Positions 1 to 9,229 of a stretch of DNA of 64,000 nt are shown here, piece by piece. Below the pieces are notes generated by a model. It was not told the origin of the DNA. It saw only the letters and a list, made by a program, of their open reading frames with translations, and searched no databases. Numbering within the stretch: position 1 is the first letter of the stretch; the number at the start of each line of letters is the position of its first letter. The DNA is from Bacteroides stercoris ATCC 43183 (GTDB lineage: Bacteria > Bacteroidota > Bacteroidia > Bacteroidales > Bacteroidaceae). The stretch lies in contig NZ_CP102262.1 in assembly GCF_025147325.1 (NCBI RefSeq), positions 558,001 to 622,000 of the forward strand. The letters run 5' to 3'. Both the position numbers and the translations under genes were made by a program.

Positions 1-1383
1 CAAGCCAAAACACATCCCGGATATATCCGTTTGGGTTATGGCAACTATGGCAATCTGGACGCACGCGCCGGCTATCTGTTCACATTGTCCGACCGCGACC
101 GCCTCAACCTGAATTTCCGGATGAACGGCATGGACGGCAAACTCGATTTACCCGACAACGACGGCAAATGGAATTCCTACTACTATCGCACTCATGCCAA
201 TATGGATTATGTGCACCGCTTCAGGAAAGCAGACCTGAACGTTGCGGGCAACTTCGGATTGAGCAACTTCAATTTCCTGCCCGATGCAGCCGTCAGAAAA
301 CAGAAGTTCATTTCCGGTGACATTCATTTCGGAGTGAAATCCACGGATACGGAACTGCCCCTCCGGTTCAGTGCCGAAACAAACCTGATGCTTTACGAAC
401 GTCAATACGATTCCGGTTTCTTGAACAGCCGGGAATACATCGTCCGCACCAAAGCACTGGTCACAGGCGGCATATCAGACGAACAGACCGTAGGCATAGG
501 CTTTGCAATGGACAATGTGCTGTACAAGAACAATCATTTTGAGAACTACACATCCCTTAGTCTGAACCCGCATTACCGCCTGGAAAACGATGATTGGAAA
601 ATACGTATCGGCGCCCTGGTGGACATGGGCTTCGGTTTCGGAAAGAAATTCCGGGCAGCCCCCGATGTAGCAGTGGAATACAACTTCTCGGACAGTTATA
701 TCCTCTATGCACAGGCCAAAGGCGGGAGACTGCAAAATGACTTCCGCCGTTTAGAGGCATTCTGCCCGTATGGACAGGTTTCTTCACAACCGGATGCCAC
801 TTACGAACAAATAAATGCCGCCATCGGCTTCAAAGCCAGTCCGGCAATCGGCTTATGGCTAAATCTGTACGGCGGATATCAGAACTTAAAGGATGATTTG
901 CTTTTCCAACCGGCAGATTTCGAATCCACTGCCAATAAGTACAGTCCGATGCTTTCCATCGGTCAATGGAACACAAGCAACATCTACGCCGGCGCCGAGA
1001 TACGCTACGGCTATAAGAACATATTTTCATTCTCCGCTACCGGAATTTACCGCAATTGGGATGCAAAGGACGACAGCCAGTCCAATGCCGGCGCCTATGC
1101 CCTCGTTTACAAACCGGCCTTTGAAGCTGATTTGCACATGGATGTACATCCCGTATCCGCTTTACTGCTTAACCTCGGCTACAGGCATATTTCGCGCGAG
1201 AAGGTGGAGGGAAACAAAGTCGATGCGGTCAACAACCTCTATGCCGGCGGCAGCTACGAATTCTTTAAAGGCATATCCGTTTACGCCCGCATAGACAATT
1301 TATTAAACCAGGATTATCAATATTATTGGGGATACCCCACCGAAGGCATCAACTTTACCGGAGGTGTAAGTTTTAAATTCTAA
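1..1383 (+). CDS. Outer-membrane beta-barrel protein, TonB-dependent receptor-like (3' part only)
   Basis: The frame is open from base 1, so the 5' end lies outside the window and only about the last 460 residues are seen. The protein is rich in alternating polar and aromatic residues in short strands, as in outer-membrane barrels. It contains a DNLLNQDYQYYWGYP segment near the end, typical of the last strands of TonB-dependent receptors, and finishes on phenylalanine, the usual outer-membrane assembly signal. It probably imports a ligand across the outer membrane, but the plug domain that would show TonB dependence is not visible. A non-TonB barrel cannot be excluded. It runs toward topA with a gap of about 135 bases. 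Confidence 0.7.
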   Translation, partial: QAKTHPGYIRLGYGNYGNLDARAGYLFTLSDRDRLNLNFRMNGMDGKLDLPDNDGKWNSYYYRTHANMDYVHRFRKADLNVAGNFGLSNFNFLPDAAVRKQKFISGDIHFGVKSTDTELPLRFSAETNLMLYERQYDSGFLNSREYIVRTKALVTGGISDEQTVGIGFAMDNVLYKNNHFENYTSLSLNPHYRLENDDWKIRIGALVDMGFGFGKKFRAAPDVAVEYNFSDSYILYAQAKGGRLQNDFRRLEAFCPYGQVSSQPDATYEQINAAIGFKASPAIGLWLNLYGGYQNLKDDLLFQPADFESTANKYSPMLSIGQWNTSNIYAGAEIRYGYKNIFSFSATGIYRNWDAKDDSQSNAGAYALVYKPAFEADLHMDVHPVSALLLNLGYRHISREKVEGNKVDAVNNLYAGGSYEFFKGISVYARIDNLLNQDYQYYWGYPTEGINFTGGVSFKF

Positions 1384-1469
1384 TAGCCAAAATCAAAGAC
1401 ATAACCAACAAAATAGGTCATTTTTGCTAAATTCTCCTTATATTATAAGGTGGAAAGTTTGTTTTTTCC

Positions 1470-1477
1470 TACTTTTG
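1470..1477 (+). promoter_or_regulatory. Probable topA promoter, -7 box
   Basis: TACTTTTG fits the Bacteroidales -7 consensus TAnnTTTG. No TTTG is seen at the ideal upstream distance. The box lies inside the longest possible topA reading frame, which argues for the ATG at 1519 as the true start. Confidence 0.5.
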
Positions 1478-1518
1478 CGGGCAAATTAGTGGCTGGAGTC
1501 ACTATAAAACAGAAATTT

Positions 1519-3867
1519 ATGCAGAAAAACCTTGTCATTGTCGAGTCTCCGGCAAAAGCTAAGACTATCGAGAAATTCCTCGGGAAAGACTATAAAGTCC
1601 TTTCCAGTTACGGTCATATACGCGATTTGAAGAAAAAAGAGTTCAGTATTGATATTGATAAAGATTTCAAACCGCATTATGAAATTCCTGGAGATAAGAA
1701 AAAGGTTGTAGAAGAGTTGAAAGCCGAAGCCAAGGAAGCGGAAACCGTATGGTTGGCATCCGATGAGGACCGCGAGGGAGAAGCGATTGCATGGCATTTA
1801 TACGAAGTGCTAAAACTGCAACCGGAGCATACCAAGCGTATCGTTTTCCACGAAATCACCCAAAGCGCCATTCTGAAAGCCATCGAGCAACCGCGCAATA
1901 TCGACATCAATCTGGTAGATGCCCAACAGGCGCGCCGTATTCTGGACCGTATCGTAGGTTTTGAACTTTCACCCGTATTGTGGAAAAAAGTGAAACCCGC
2001 ACTCTCTGCCGGACGTGTGCAATCGGTAGCAGTCCGTCTTATCGTAGAACGCGAGCGCGAGATACAGGCTTTCCAATCGGAAGCATCGTACCGGGTGACC
2101 GCCGTATTCCTCGTGCCCGATGCCGACGGCAAACCGGTGGAAATGAAAGCCGAGCTGTCGCGCCGTATCAAGACCAAAGCCGAAGCTCAAAAATTTCTGG
2201 AAAGCTGCCGGTCAGCCTCTTTCACCATCCATGACATTTCTACCCGGCCGCTGAAAAAAAGCCCTGCCGCTCCTTTCACTACATCTACCTTGCAGCAGGA
2301 AGCTGCCCGCAAATTAGGATTTACAGTAGCACAGACCATGATGGTAGCCCAGCGGTTGTACGAATCGGGAAAGATAACCTATATGCGTACCGACTCCGTC
2401 AACCTGTCCGAACTGGCGGTTGACAGCAGCAAAGCGGTCATTGCCGACATGATGGGAGAGCGCTATGTATATCCGCGTCATTTCGCCACCAAAACCAAAG
2501 GCGCTCAAGAGGCTCACGAAGCCATTCGCCCTACGTATATGGAAAATGCCAAGATAGAAGGTACTCCGCAGGAAAGAAAACTGTACGACCTGATATGGAA
2601 GCGCACGATAGCCTCTCAAATGGCAGATGCGGAAGTTGAGAAAACGACCGTAAGCATCGGCATCAGCAACGAAGCGGATACGTTCAATGCAACCGGAGAG
2701 ATTGTAAAATTCGACGGTTTCCTCCACGTGTATCGCGAGTCCATCGACGAAGACACGGAGCAGGAGGATGAAACCCGTCTGCTGCCCCCTTTGAAGAAAG
2801 GACAAGTCTTACACCACCAAAGCATTATTGCTACGGAACGCTTCACGCAACATCCGCCCCGTTACACCGAAGCCAGCCTTGTACGCAAATTGGAAGAACT
2901 GGGTATCGGCCGTCCTTCCACATACGCCCCTACCATTTCAACCATACAGCAACGCGGCTATGTGGAGAAAGGCGAAAAGAGCGGGGAAGAGCGCTCTTAC
3001 AACATACTTTCATTGCAGGACAGCAAGATTACGGACGTTACGCAAACAGAAATTACAGGAGCCGAAAAAGCCAAATTGATGCCTACCGATACAGGTACGG
3101 TAGTCAATGATTTCCTGATGGAATATTTCCCCAACATCCTCGACTATAACTTTACTGCCAGCGTTGAAAAGCAGTTCGATGAGATAGCCGAAGGAGAAAA
3201 GAAGTGGACCGCCATCCTGAAGGATTTCTATAAAGATTTCCACCCGTCCGTGGAAAACACGCTTGCCACCAAGAATGCCCACAAGGCCGGCGAACGTATC
3301 TTAGGCGAAGAACCGGGCAGCGGCAAACAGGTATCCGTAAAAATCGGCCGTTTCGGTCCCGTTGTACAAATCGGTACTGCCGGAGACAACGAAAAGCCAC
3401 GCTTTGCCCAACTCAAGAAAGATATGTCCATTGAGACAATAACACTGGAAGAAGCTTTGGAACTGTTCAAGCTTCCCCGCACCTTGGGCGAATATGAAGG
3501 CAAGACAGTAACCATAGGAACCGGACGCTACGGACCTTATGTACACAACAACGGAATGTATACCTCGCTTCCGAAGACAATAGATCCGCTGGAAATAACA
3601 TTGGCAGAAGCTATTCAGCTCATCCGGGAAAAGAAAGATGCCGAAGCCCAGAAACATATCAAGAAATTTGAAGAAGAACCGGAGCTGGAAATATTGAACG
3701 GCCGTTACGGACCTTATATTTCTTATAAAGGCAACAACTACAAAATTCCGAAGGACATTATCCCGCAGGATTTAAACCTGGATGCATGCAGGGAAATCAT
3801 CAAACTGCAGAGCGACCCCGATGCACCGAAAGCCAAACGCGGCAAATACGCCAAGAAGAAAAAGTAA
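1519..3867 (+). CDS. topA: DNA topoisomerase I (type IA)
   Basis: A 782-residue type IA topoisomerase that relaxes negative supercoils through a 5'-phosphotyrosine intermediate. The N-terminus (VIVESPAKAKTIEKFLG) is the start of the TOPRIM domain, and the acidic DEDREGEA motif follows near residue 85. The active-site tyrosine is Y288 in KITYMRTDSVNL. The C-terminus has three GRxGP-type repeats (IGRFGPVVQIG, TGRYGPYVHNN, NGRYGPYISYK) instead of classical zinc fingers, followed by a lysine-rich tail; this is the usual Bacteroidetes form. The frame is open to 1450, but ATG 1519 is preferred because a promoter box lies between the two. The gene converges on argS with a shared terminator. Confidence 0.97.
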   Translation: MQKNLVIVESPAKAKTIEKFLGKDYKVLSSYGHIRDLKKKEFSIDIDKDFKPHYEIPGDKKKVVEELKAEAKEAETVWLASDEDREGEAIAWHLYEVLKLQPEHTKRIVFHEITQSAILKAIEQPRNIDINLVDAQQARRILDRIVGFELSPVLWKKVKPALSAGRVQSVAVRLIVEREREIQAFQSEASYRVTAVFLVPDADGKPVEMKAELSRRIKTKAEAQKFLESCRSASFTIHDISTRPLKKSPAAPFTTSTLQQEAARKLGFTVAQTMMVAQRLYESGKITYMRTDSVNLSELAVDSSKAVIADMMGERYVYPRHFATKTKGAQEAHEAIRPTYMENAKIEGTPQERKLYDLIWKRTIASQMADAEVEKTTVSIGISNEADTFNATGEIVKFDGFLHVYRESIDEDTEQEDETRLLPPLKKGQVLHHQSIIATERFTQHPPRYTEASLVRKLEELGIGRPSTYAPTISTIQQRGYVEKGEKSGEERSYNILSLQDSKITDVTQTEITGAEKAKLMPTDTGTVVNDFLMEYFPNILDYNFTASVEKQFDEIAEGEKKWTAILKDFYKDFHPSVENTLATKNAHKAGERILGEEPGSGKQVSVKIGRFGPVVQIGTAGDNEKPRFAQLKKDMSIETITLEEALELFKLPRTLGEYEGKTVTIGTGRYGPYVHNNGMYTSLPKTIDPLEITLAEAIQLIREKKDAEAQKHIKKFEEEPELEILNGRYGPYISYKGNNYKIPKDIIPQDLNLDACREIIKLQSDPDAPKAKRGKYAKKKK

Positions 3868-3884
3868 AGAAGCCATAAAAAAAG

Positions 3885-3919
3885 AAAGCCCTCTCCGCAA
3901 ATTGCAAAGAGGGCTTTTT
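3885..3919. terminator. Bidirectional terminator between topA and argS
   Basis: Perfect 10-bp stem (AAAGCCCTCT / AGAGGGCTTT) with a 13-base loop, A-rich on one side and T-rich on the other, so it can serve both converging genes. Confidence 0.85.
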
Positions 3920-3939
3920 CATATGATAAAATATCTCGA

Positions 3940-5757
3940 TTACATTCTGTCGGGAACCTCAATGCCAAGCAATCCCATTCCCAAACGTACCACCTTGGCT
4001 ACATTCTCGGACAAGGCAAGACGGAATATCTTCACAGCCTCATTCTCCTCACGCAATATGCTGAAGTCATGATAGAACTGGTTGTATTCCTTCACGAGGT
4101 CGTAAGTATAGTTAGCAATCAAAGAAGGGCTATAATCCTCACCCGCCTGCTTCACAATAGCGGCAAAGTCTGCAACCATCTGTATCAGGCCTTCCTCTTT
4201 CTCGCTCAATTCAATACCGGCCGGAAGTTGTGCAGGAACGGAAATACCGGCTTCTTTCGCTTTACGGAGAACCGACTGGATACGGGCATACGTATACTGG
4301 ATGAAAGGTCCTGTATTACCATTGAAATCAATGGATTCCTTCGGATTGAACGTCATATTCTTGCGGGCATCCACCTTCAATATGAAATATTTCAATGCGC
4401 CTAAACCGACAATACGTGCAATATTATCAGCCTCCTCTTGGGTCAGACCATCCAGCTTGCCCAATTCTCCGGAAGTTTCCTTAGCGGTATTAATCATTTC
4501 AGCCATTAAGTCATCGGCATCCACAACCGTACCCTCACGGCTCTTCATCTTACCTTCGGGCAGTTCCACCATACCGTAGGAGAAGTGAACCAACCCTTTG
4601 CCCCATTCGAAGCCCAGCTTATCAAGCAGAATGGAAAGCACCTGGAAATGGTAGTTCTGCTCGTTGCCTACCACATAAACCATCTTGTCAATGGGGAAAT
4701 CGGCAAAGCGCAATTTGGCCGTACCTATATCCTGGGTCATATAAACAGAAGTGCCGTCGGCACGGAGAAGCAATTTGTGGTCGAGCCCCTCTCCGGTCAG
4801 GTCGGCCCATACGGAACCGTCTTCTTTGCGGTAGAAGAAGCCTTTCTCCAAACCTTCCATAACCTTCTCCTTGCCCTCCAGATAAGTTTCCGACTCGTAG
4901 TAAATCTTGTCGAACGTAACGCCCATCATACGGTAGGTCTCATCGAAGCCTGCATATACCCAATCATTCATCTTCTTCCACAGAGTACGGACCTCAGGGT
5001 CGCCGGCTTCCCACTTCACCAGCATCTCACGCGCTTCTTTCATCAAGGGAGATTCCGCTTCGGCTTTTGCCTTGGCCTCTTCTTCGCTCATGCCTTCACT
5101 CTGGAACTTCGCCATCAGCTCTTTTACCTCAGCCTTATAATGCTTGTCGAAAGCCACATAATAGTCACCTATCAAATGGTCGCCTTTCTTGCCGGACGAT
5201 TCGGGAGTTTCACCGTTACCGTACTTCTGCCAAGCCAACATTGACTTACAGATATGAATACCGCGGTCGTTCACTATATTTGTCTTAACCACCCTGTTGC
5301 CATTGGCCGAGATGATATTCGCCAACGCATTGCCCAACAGATTATTACGGACATGTCCCAAATGGAGCGGCTTATTCGTATTGGGCGAAGAATACTCGAT
5401 CATCACCAGCGGAGCGTTATCGGTTGCAGCAACAATGCCGTACTTTGCATCCGCATGAATTCCATTCAGCAACTCAATCCATGCCGAAGAAGCGATTGTC
5501 AGGTTCAAAAAGCCCTTGATAACATTGAATGCCGATACCGACGGCTCGTTTGCCTGCAGATATTCGCCAATCTCCTGTGCGGTCTGCTCCGGTCCTTTTT
5601 TAGACATACGGAGAAAAGGGAAAACGACCAGGGTAAGGTGTCCCTCAAATTCTTTCTTGGTTTTCTGCAACTGTATCTGTGCAGCCGGAACATCCTGACC
5701 GTACAGCGCTTTCAGTCCGCTCATTACGGACGCTACCAATTTCTGTTCTATATTCAT
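3940..5757 (-). CDS. argS: Arginyl-tRNA synthetase
   Basis: A 605-residue class I aminoacyl-tRNA synthetase that charges tRNA-Arg with arginine in the cytosol. The HIGH signature appears as HLGH at residues 132-135, in SSPNTNKPLHLGHVRNN, a context typical of ArgS. A KMSKS-like loop (GKMKSREGTVV) and the C-terminal DALR-type anticodon-binding domain follow, with the usual end at GMGLLGIEVPDRM. Length is normal for bacterial ArgS. The gene lies downstream of the HU gene on the same strand but is separated by a terminator and has its own -7 box. The long open frame on the opposite strand (4585-5244) is a shadow of this gene. Confidence 0.98.
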   Translation of the reverse strand: MNIEQKLVASVMSGLKALYGQDVPAAQIQLQKTKKEFEGHLTLVVFPFLRMSKKGPEQTAQEIGEYLQANEPSVSAFNVIKGFLNLTIASSAWIELLNGIHADAKYGIVAATDNAPLVMIEYSSPNTNKPLHLGHVRNNLLGNALANIISANGNRVVKTNIVNDRGIHICKSMLAWQKYGNGETPESSGKKGDHLIGDYYVAFDKHYKAEVKELMAKFQSEGMSEEEAKAKAEAESPLMKEAREMLVKWEAGDPEVRTLWKKMNDWVYAGFDETYRMMGVTFDKIYYESETYLEGKEKVMEGLEKGFFYRKEDGSVWADLTGEGLDHKLLLRADGTSVYMTQDIGTAKLRFADFPIDKMVYVVGNEQNYHFQVLSILLDKLGFEWGKGLVHFSYGMVELPEGKMKSREGTVVDADDLMAEMINTAKETSGELGKLDGLTQEEADNIARIVGLGALKYFILKVDARKNMTFNPKESIDFNGNTGPFIQYTYARIQSVLRKAKEAGISVPAQLPAGIELSEKEEGLIQMVADFAAIVKQAGEDYSPSLIANYTYDLVKEYNQFYHDFSILREENEAVKIFRLALSENVAKVVRLGMGLLGIEVPDRM

Positions 5758-5780
5758 GATTCAAATGTATTTTCTGCGTA

Positions 5781-5788
5781 CAAAGATA
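5781..5788 (-). promoter_or_regulatory. Probable argS promoter, -7 box
   Basis: On the minus strand this reads TATCTTTG, matching TAnnTTTG, 23 bases upstream of the argS start codon. No clear -33 element was found. Confidence 0.55.
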
Positions 5789-5810
5789 CGAACTATTTTT
5801 AATTCCATAA

Positions 5811-5842
5811 AAAAGGAGACGTTGTATGCGCCTCCTTTTCTC
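5811..5842 (-). terminator. Terminator of the HU gene
   Basis: On the minus strand AAAAGGAG pairs with CTCCTTTT across a 13-base loop and runs into a T-rich stretch. It sits between the HU stop codon and the argS promoter. Confidence 0.8.
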
Positions 5843-5863
5843 AAGTTTTATTTATGATTGATT

Positions 5864-6130
5864 TTATTCGATAGTCAATTCCGAACCCGGTTTGAACTTA
5901 GCGACTTTTTTCGCCTCAATCTGAATAGGTTTCTTTGTTGCCGGATTGATGCCAATGCGTCCGGCTCTCTCCATTACAGAAAAAGTGCCAAAGCCAACCA
6001 ATGCGACTTTATCACCTGCCTTTAATGCTTTTGTTACCGATGCAATAAATGCATCCAATGCTCTTTTTGAATCGGCCTTTGACAAACCGCCTTCCGCTGC
6101 CATTGCGCTAATAAGTTCTGACTTATTCAT
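5864..6130 (-). CDS. HU family DNA-binding protein
   Basis: An 88-residue histone-like protein that binds and bends DNA as a dimer. It has the two N-terminal helices ([18 protein letters not shown]), the [14 protein letters not shown] turn and an [12 protein letters not shown] arm, all diagnostic of the HU/IHF family. The arm carries the NP tip that intercalates into DNA. Length matches single-domain HU. An IS4-family element is inserted so that its target duplication begins one base upstream of the start codon. The native leader and promoter are therefore 1.3 kb away (see 7521-7551), and expression may be altered. Confidence 0.96.
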   Translation of the reverse strand: MNKSELISAMAAEGGLSKADSKRALDAFIASVTKALKAGDKVALVGFGTFSVMERAGRIGINPATKKPIQIEAKKVAKFKPGSELTIE

Positions 6131-6131
6131 A

Positions 6132-6140
6132 ATACGAATG
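6132..6140. repeat. Target-site duplication, left copy
   Basis: ATACGAATG, repeated exactly at 7466-7474, directly flanking the insertion sequence. The copy lies one base upstream of the HU start codon. Confidence 0.9.
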
Positions 6141-7465
6141 CATTAGTGTCCCGTTAAAATGGGACGAGTTAAACAATTAATCAAAAAGCCCCGGAATCAG
6201 GGGATCATTTAGATCTTTGACATCATTGAAATTAGTCTTGTCGAACAGGTCACGCAAGTGGGTTTTGTCAGTCAATGATATGCTGAGAATTTGTAAAACT
6301 TCATAGGTTGAACGTTTCAACTTCATATCATGTTGGACAATAGCCACAAGACAGTACGTGATAATAGCCACACTGATTTGTATGCGAACAGCGTTCTCTG
6401 TTGTGCCCCAGAATTTCTTTATCTTGAGATGCTGCTTGAGCCATTTGAAGAACAGCTCGATTAACCATCTTTTCTTATAAAGATCGGCGACATCCAGTGC
6501 AGAAAGTTGTTTTGCATTCGTCAAAAAAGTGAACTCACGGTCATCCTCTTCGTCGTAATATCGGACGAGTCTGAATGACTCAGGATATTTTTTCTCGGAG
6601 AGATATCCGGTCAGTTTCACTTCCGCATCTGTCATTATGTTCTTTGGCATTCTTCGCTTCCATCTGACTGTCTTATACTTTAAGTTCGTCTTGGCTCTGA
6701 CAACAAAGAAAGAGTCTGTAAGATGTATCCTATAGAGTTCTTTAAAGGAGTCATAAGCCCTGTCGAATATATAATAAGCATTTGGTTCATAATGGATTGA
6801 AGACATTGCTGTGGAATCATGCTTTGATGCAGTAGTTACAGTATAGAAGGCAGGAACTTGTGCTTCAATGTCGTATAAGACATGAGCTTTCACCCCTCCT
6901 TTCTTGCTTCGGAACTTTGCCCATGGGAATGTTGCAAGACACAACGGAATCGTTGTTGAATCAAACGCATATTTCTTTCCGGAAATGTCAAGGATGTTGG
7001 TCGTCCGCTTCTCGCAGGCTTCCTTCATCATATAGAATGCAAAGTCTTCGAAGATTCTGTAATCACGGTTCTGGTTCGCTGTCGCAAGAGTTGTCTTGGC
7101 TATCGGTTCACGACCTAAACCAAGATGATATTGCTTGGCCCTATGCGCCTCGAAAGCAACGACTAAGTCTCGCAGGCTCTCACGGTTACTCAGTTGTCCA
7201 AACATCATCGCGAGCATCTGATTCCAGCAAGTGAAATGTTTCACATATCTGTTGCCATCATACTTGCGAACATAGTTGTTGAACTGAGTCCTGTTCAGAA
7301 AAGCGGTTAATTGAGAGAATACGTATTTGTCTTGGAACATAGCAGCCATTTGTATTAGACTGCAAAGTTGCAAAATCAAGTCCGTTTCATTTCAAAAAAC
7401 CGTGTAATTGACTATATTTCAATAATTTCAAAGAACTATTTATCCACTTTTACGGGACAGTAGTG
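6141..7465 (-). mobile_element. Complete IS4-family insertion sequence (1325 bp)
   Basis: The ends are imperfect inverted repeats: the left reads CATTAGTGTCCCGT and the right, reverse-complemented, CACTACTGTCCCGT (12 of 14 match, beginning CA as in IS4 elements). A 9-bp direct repeat flanks the element. It carries one transposase gene on the minus strand with no visible damage, so it may be active. It sits in the 5' leader of the HU gene in the same orientation. The exact ISfinder name cannot be given from sequence reading alone. Confidence 0.92.
6177..7349 (-). CDS. IS4-family DDE transposase
   Basis: A 390-residue transposase. The N-terminal part (HFTCWNQMLAMMFGQLSNRESLRDL) is the DUF4372-like domain found in many Bacteroides IS4 elements. 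The DDE domain shows the first aspartate in YAFDSTTIP, the second in YYIFDRAYDSF, and the glutamate in the IS4 signature Y-x2-R-x3-E-x6-K (YKKRWLIELFFKWLK). ATG 7349 was chosen; the frame also opens at a TTG at 7379, inside the same element. The stop lies 36 bases from the element end, so transcripts could continue into the HU gene. The gene appears full length and intact. Confidence 0.95.
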   Translation of the reverse strand: MAAMFQDKYVFSQLTAFLNRTQFNNYVRKYDGNRYVKHFTCWNQMLAMMFGQLSNRESLRDLVVAFEAHRAKQYHLGLGREPIAKTTLATANQNRDYRIFEDFAFYMMKEACEKRTTNILDISGKKYAFDSTTIPLCLATFPWAKFRSKKGGVKAHVLYDIEAQVPAFYTVTTASKHDSTAMSSIHYEPNAYYIFDRAYDSFKELYRIHLTDSFFVVRAKTNLKYKTVRWKRRMPKNIMTDAEVKLTGYLSEKKYPESFRLVRYYDEEDDREFTFLTNAKQLSALDVADLYKKRWLIELFFKWLKQHLKIKKFWGTTENAVRIQISVAIITYCLVAIVQHDMKLKRSTYEVLQILSISLTDKTHLRDLFDKTNFNDVKDLNDPLIPGLFD

Positions 7466-7474
7466 ATACGAATG
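7466..7474. repeat. Target-site duplication, right copy
   Basis: ATACGAATG, identical to 6132-6140. The sequence to its right is the original HU upstream region. Confidence 0.9.
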
Positions 7475-7520
7475 ATTAATTAATTGTTACACAAAAGAAA
7501 AATTCCAATGCTACTTCCTA

Positions 7521-7551
7521 CAAAAATAGAGCAAAAATTCTGAATATCAAA
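7521..7551 (-). promoter_or_regulatory. Native HU promoter, now separated by the IS
   Basis: On the minus strand, TTTG (7551-7548), 19 bases, then TATTTTTG (7528-7521): a full match to the Bacteroidales consensus. Transcription would start near 7514 and enter the insertion sequence before reaching the HU gene. Confidence 0.65.
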
Positions 7552-7634
7552 TAAAAACATTAAAAAAAGGGCGGAAAACAGAGAAAAAGAAAGAATAGGA
7601 GTTCCTTTTTCTGTTATAGAACAGAATTTATTCG

Positions 7635-7642
7635 TATTTTTG
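7635..7642 (+). promoter_or_regulatory. Probable promoter of the rhomboid cluster, -7 box
   Basis: TATTTTTG matches TAnnTTTG, 25 bases upstream of the first rhomboid start. The -33 element is not clear. Confidence 0.5.
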
Positions 7643-7667
7643 CCAAATAAAGCGAAAAAAACAGATT

Positions 7668-8351
7668 ATGAATACTATACCGACAGTAACCAAAAACCTT
7701 TTAATCATCAATGTACTGATGTTTCTCGGCACAATTGTGGCACAGAGTTACGGCATTGATTTAAACAACTACCTGGGACTGCACTTTTTCCTTGCCGGAG
7801 ATTTCAATGCAGCACAGTTGATTACTTATATGTTCATGCACGGCGGATTTACCCATCTGTTCTTCAACATGTTTGCCGTTTGGATGTTCGGCCGTATACT
7901 CGAGCAGGTCTGGGGGCCGAAACGCTTCCTGTTCTACTACCTCGCATGCGGCATCGGTGCAGGGCTTATCCAGGAGCTTGTACAATACATCCATTACGAA
8001 ACGGTGCTTTCCGCATACGACAGTGTCAATACCGGGTATTCCATCATCCCCATGGAAGAATATCTCAACATGATGACTACCGTCGGAGCGTCCGGAGCCG
8101 TATATGCCATCTTGCTGGGATTCGGCATGCTGTTTCCCAACCAACCGATGTTCGTCTTTCCGCTACCGTTTCCTATCAAAGCCAAGTATTTCGTTATCGG
8201 ATATGCCTTGATAGAATTATTCTCGGGACTTGCCAACAATCCGGGCGACAATGTGGCGCACTTTGCACATTTGGGCGGTATGATATTCGGATTCATTCTA
8301 ATAATGTACTGGAGAAAAAAGGACAGAGGAAATGGCTACTATTATAACTGA
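7668..8351 (+). CDS. Rhomboid family intramembrane serine protease
   Basis: A 227-residue polytopic inner-membrane protein with about six hydrophobic segments. The rhomboid signatures are present: H63 and N67 in THLFFNMFAVWMFG, the catalytic serine S142 in GASGAVYA, and the catalytic histidine H201 in HFAHLGGMIFGF. It cleaves transmembrane substrates within the bilayer; the substrate cannot be told from sequence. It overlaps the start of a second rhomboid gene by 20 bases, which suggests translational coupling. Length is near the minimal six-helix rhomboid core. Confidence 0.95.
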   Translation: MNTIPTVTKNLLIINVLMFLGTIVAQSYGIDLNNYLGLHFFLAGDFNAAQLITYMFMHGGFTHLFFNMFAVWMFGRILEQVWGPKRFLFYYLACGIGAGLIQELVQYIHYETVLSAYDSVNTGYSIIPMEEYLNMMTTVGASGAVYAILLGFGMLFPNQPMFVFPLPFPIKAKYFVIGYALIELFSGLANNPGDNVAHFAHLGGMIFGFILIMYWRKKDRGNGYYYN

Positions 8352-9222
8352 TTTAAAGGAATCGTTCCGTAGAGGAAACATCTACATCCAACTGATTTAT
8401 ATCAATGTAGGAGTATTTATCTTCACTACACTGACAGGAGTCATATTGCAGCTCTTCAACCGGAGCCTCGGCGGAGTGTTCGAATGGCTGGAACTGCCCG
8501 CTTCACTGCCCCGCTTCATCATCCAGCCCTGGTCTGTCCTGACGTATATGTTTATGCACGCAGGAGTCCTGCATATTCTTTTCAATATGCTTTGGCTGTA
8601 TTGGTTCGGTGCCTTATTCCTGAACTTTTTCTCTGCCAGACACTTACGGGGAGTATACATCTTAGGCGGAATCTGCGGCGGACTGCTTTATATGACCGCC
8701 TACAACATCTTCCCTTATTTCCGTCCGATGACGGAGTACTCTTTCATGCTGGGAGCATCGGCATCCGTACTCGCTATCGTGGCGGCTACCGCCTATCGGG
8801 AACCTGACTACCCGATACGTCTTTTCCTTTTTGGAACCGTACGCCTGAAATATCTGGCATTGATTGTTATCGTAACAGACCTGTTGTTTATCACCTCCAG
8901 CAATGCCGGCGGACATATCGCCCATTTAGGCGGAGCGTTGGCAGGTCTGTGGTTTGCAGCCAGCCTTAGCAAAGGCGCGGATATCACTGCATGGATTAAC
9001 AAGTCTCTGGACGCTGTCACTGCCTTGTTCAGCTTCAAGCCCCGCAAGCCCAAGATGAAGGTCCATTATGGAACCGAAAGACAGAAAGATTATAACTATA
9101 ACGCCCGAAAAAAAGCTCAATCCGATGAAATAGACCGTATCCTCGACAAATTGAAGAAGTCCGGATATGAAAGTCTCACAACGGAAGAAAAGAAGAGCTT
9201 GTTCGATGCAAGTAAACGATAA
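8332..9222 (+). CDS. Rhomboid family intramembrane serine protease with C-terminal cytosolic extension
   Basis: A 296-residue second rhomboid, overlapping the previous gene by 20 bases. It has HILFNMLWLYWFG (H81, N85), the catalytic S143 in GASASV and the catalytic H198 in GGHIAHLGGALAG. After the membrane core there is a charged tail of about 60 residues (ending EEKKSLFDASKR) that resembles the DUF6576 tail found on many Bacteroidetes rhomboids. The GASAS version of the usual GASG serine motif still carries the nucleophile. Two adjacent rhomboids with different tails suggest different substrates or a paired role. Confidence 0.93.
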   Translation: MATIITDLKESFRRGNIYIQLIYINVGVFIFTTLTGVILQLFNRSLGGVFEWLELPASLPRFIIQPWSVLTYMFMHAGVLHILFNMLWLYWFGALFLNFFSARHLRGVYILGGICGGLLYMTAYNIFPYFRPMTEYSFMLGASASVLAIVAATAYREPDYPIRLFLFGTVRLKYLALIVIVTDLLFITSSNAGGHIAHLGGALAGLWFAASLSKGADITAWINKSLDAVTALFSFKPRKPKMKVHYGTERQKDYNYNARKKAQSDEIDRILDKLKKSGYESLTTEEKKSLFDASKR

Positions 9223-9229
9223 TGTATGT

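Noticed and set aside
1450..1518. Longer topA start at 1450
   Set aside because: This region contains the -7 promoter box, and the family start MQKNLVIVESPAKAK is at 1519.
4585..5244. A 219-codon open frame on the plus strand opposite argS
   Set aside because: It is a shadow of a strongly conserved gene, with no promoter, ribosome site or protein-like composition.
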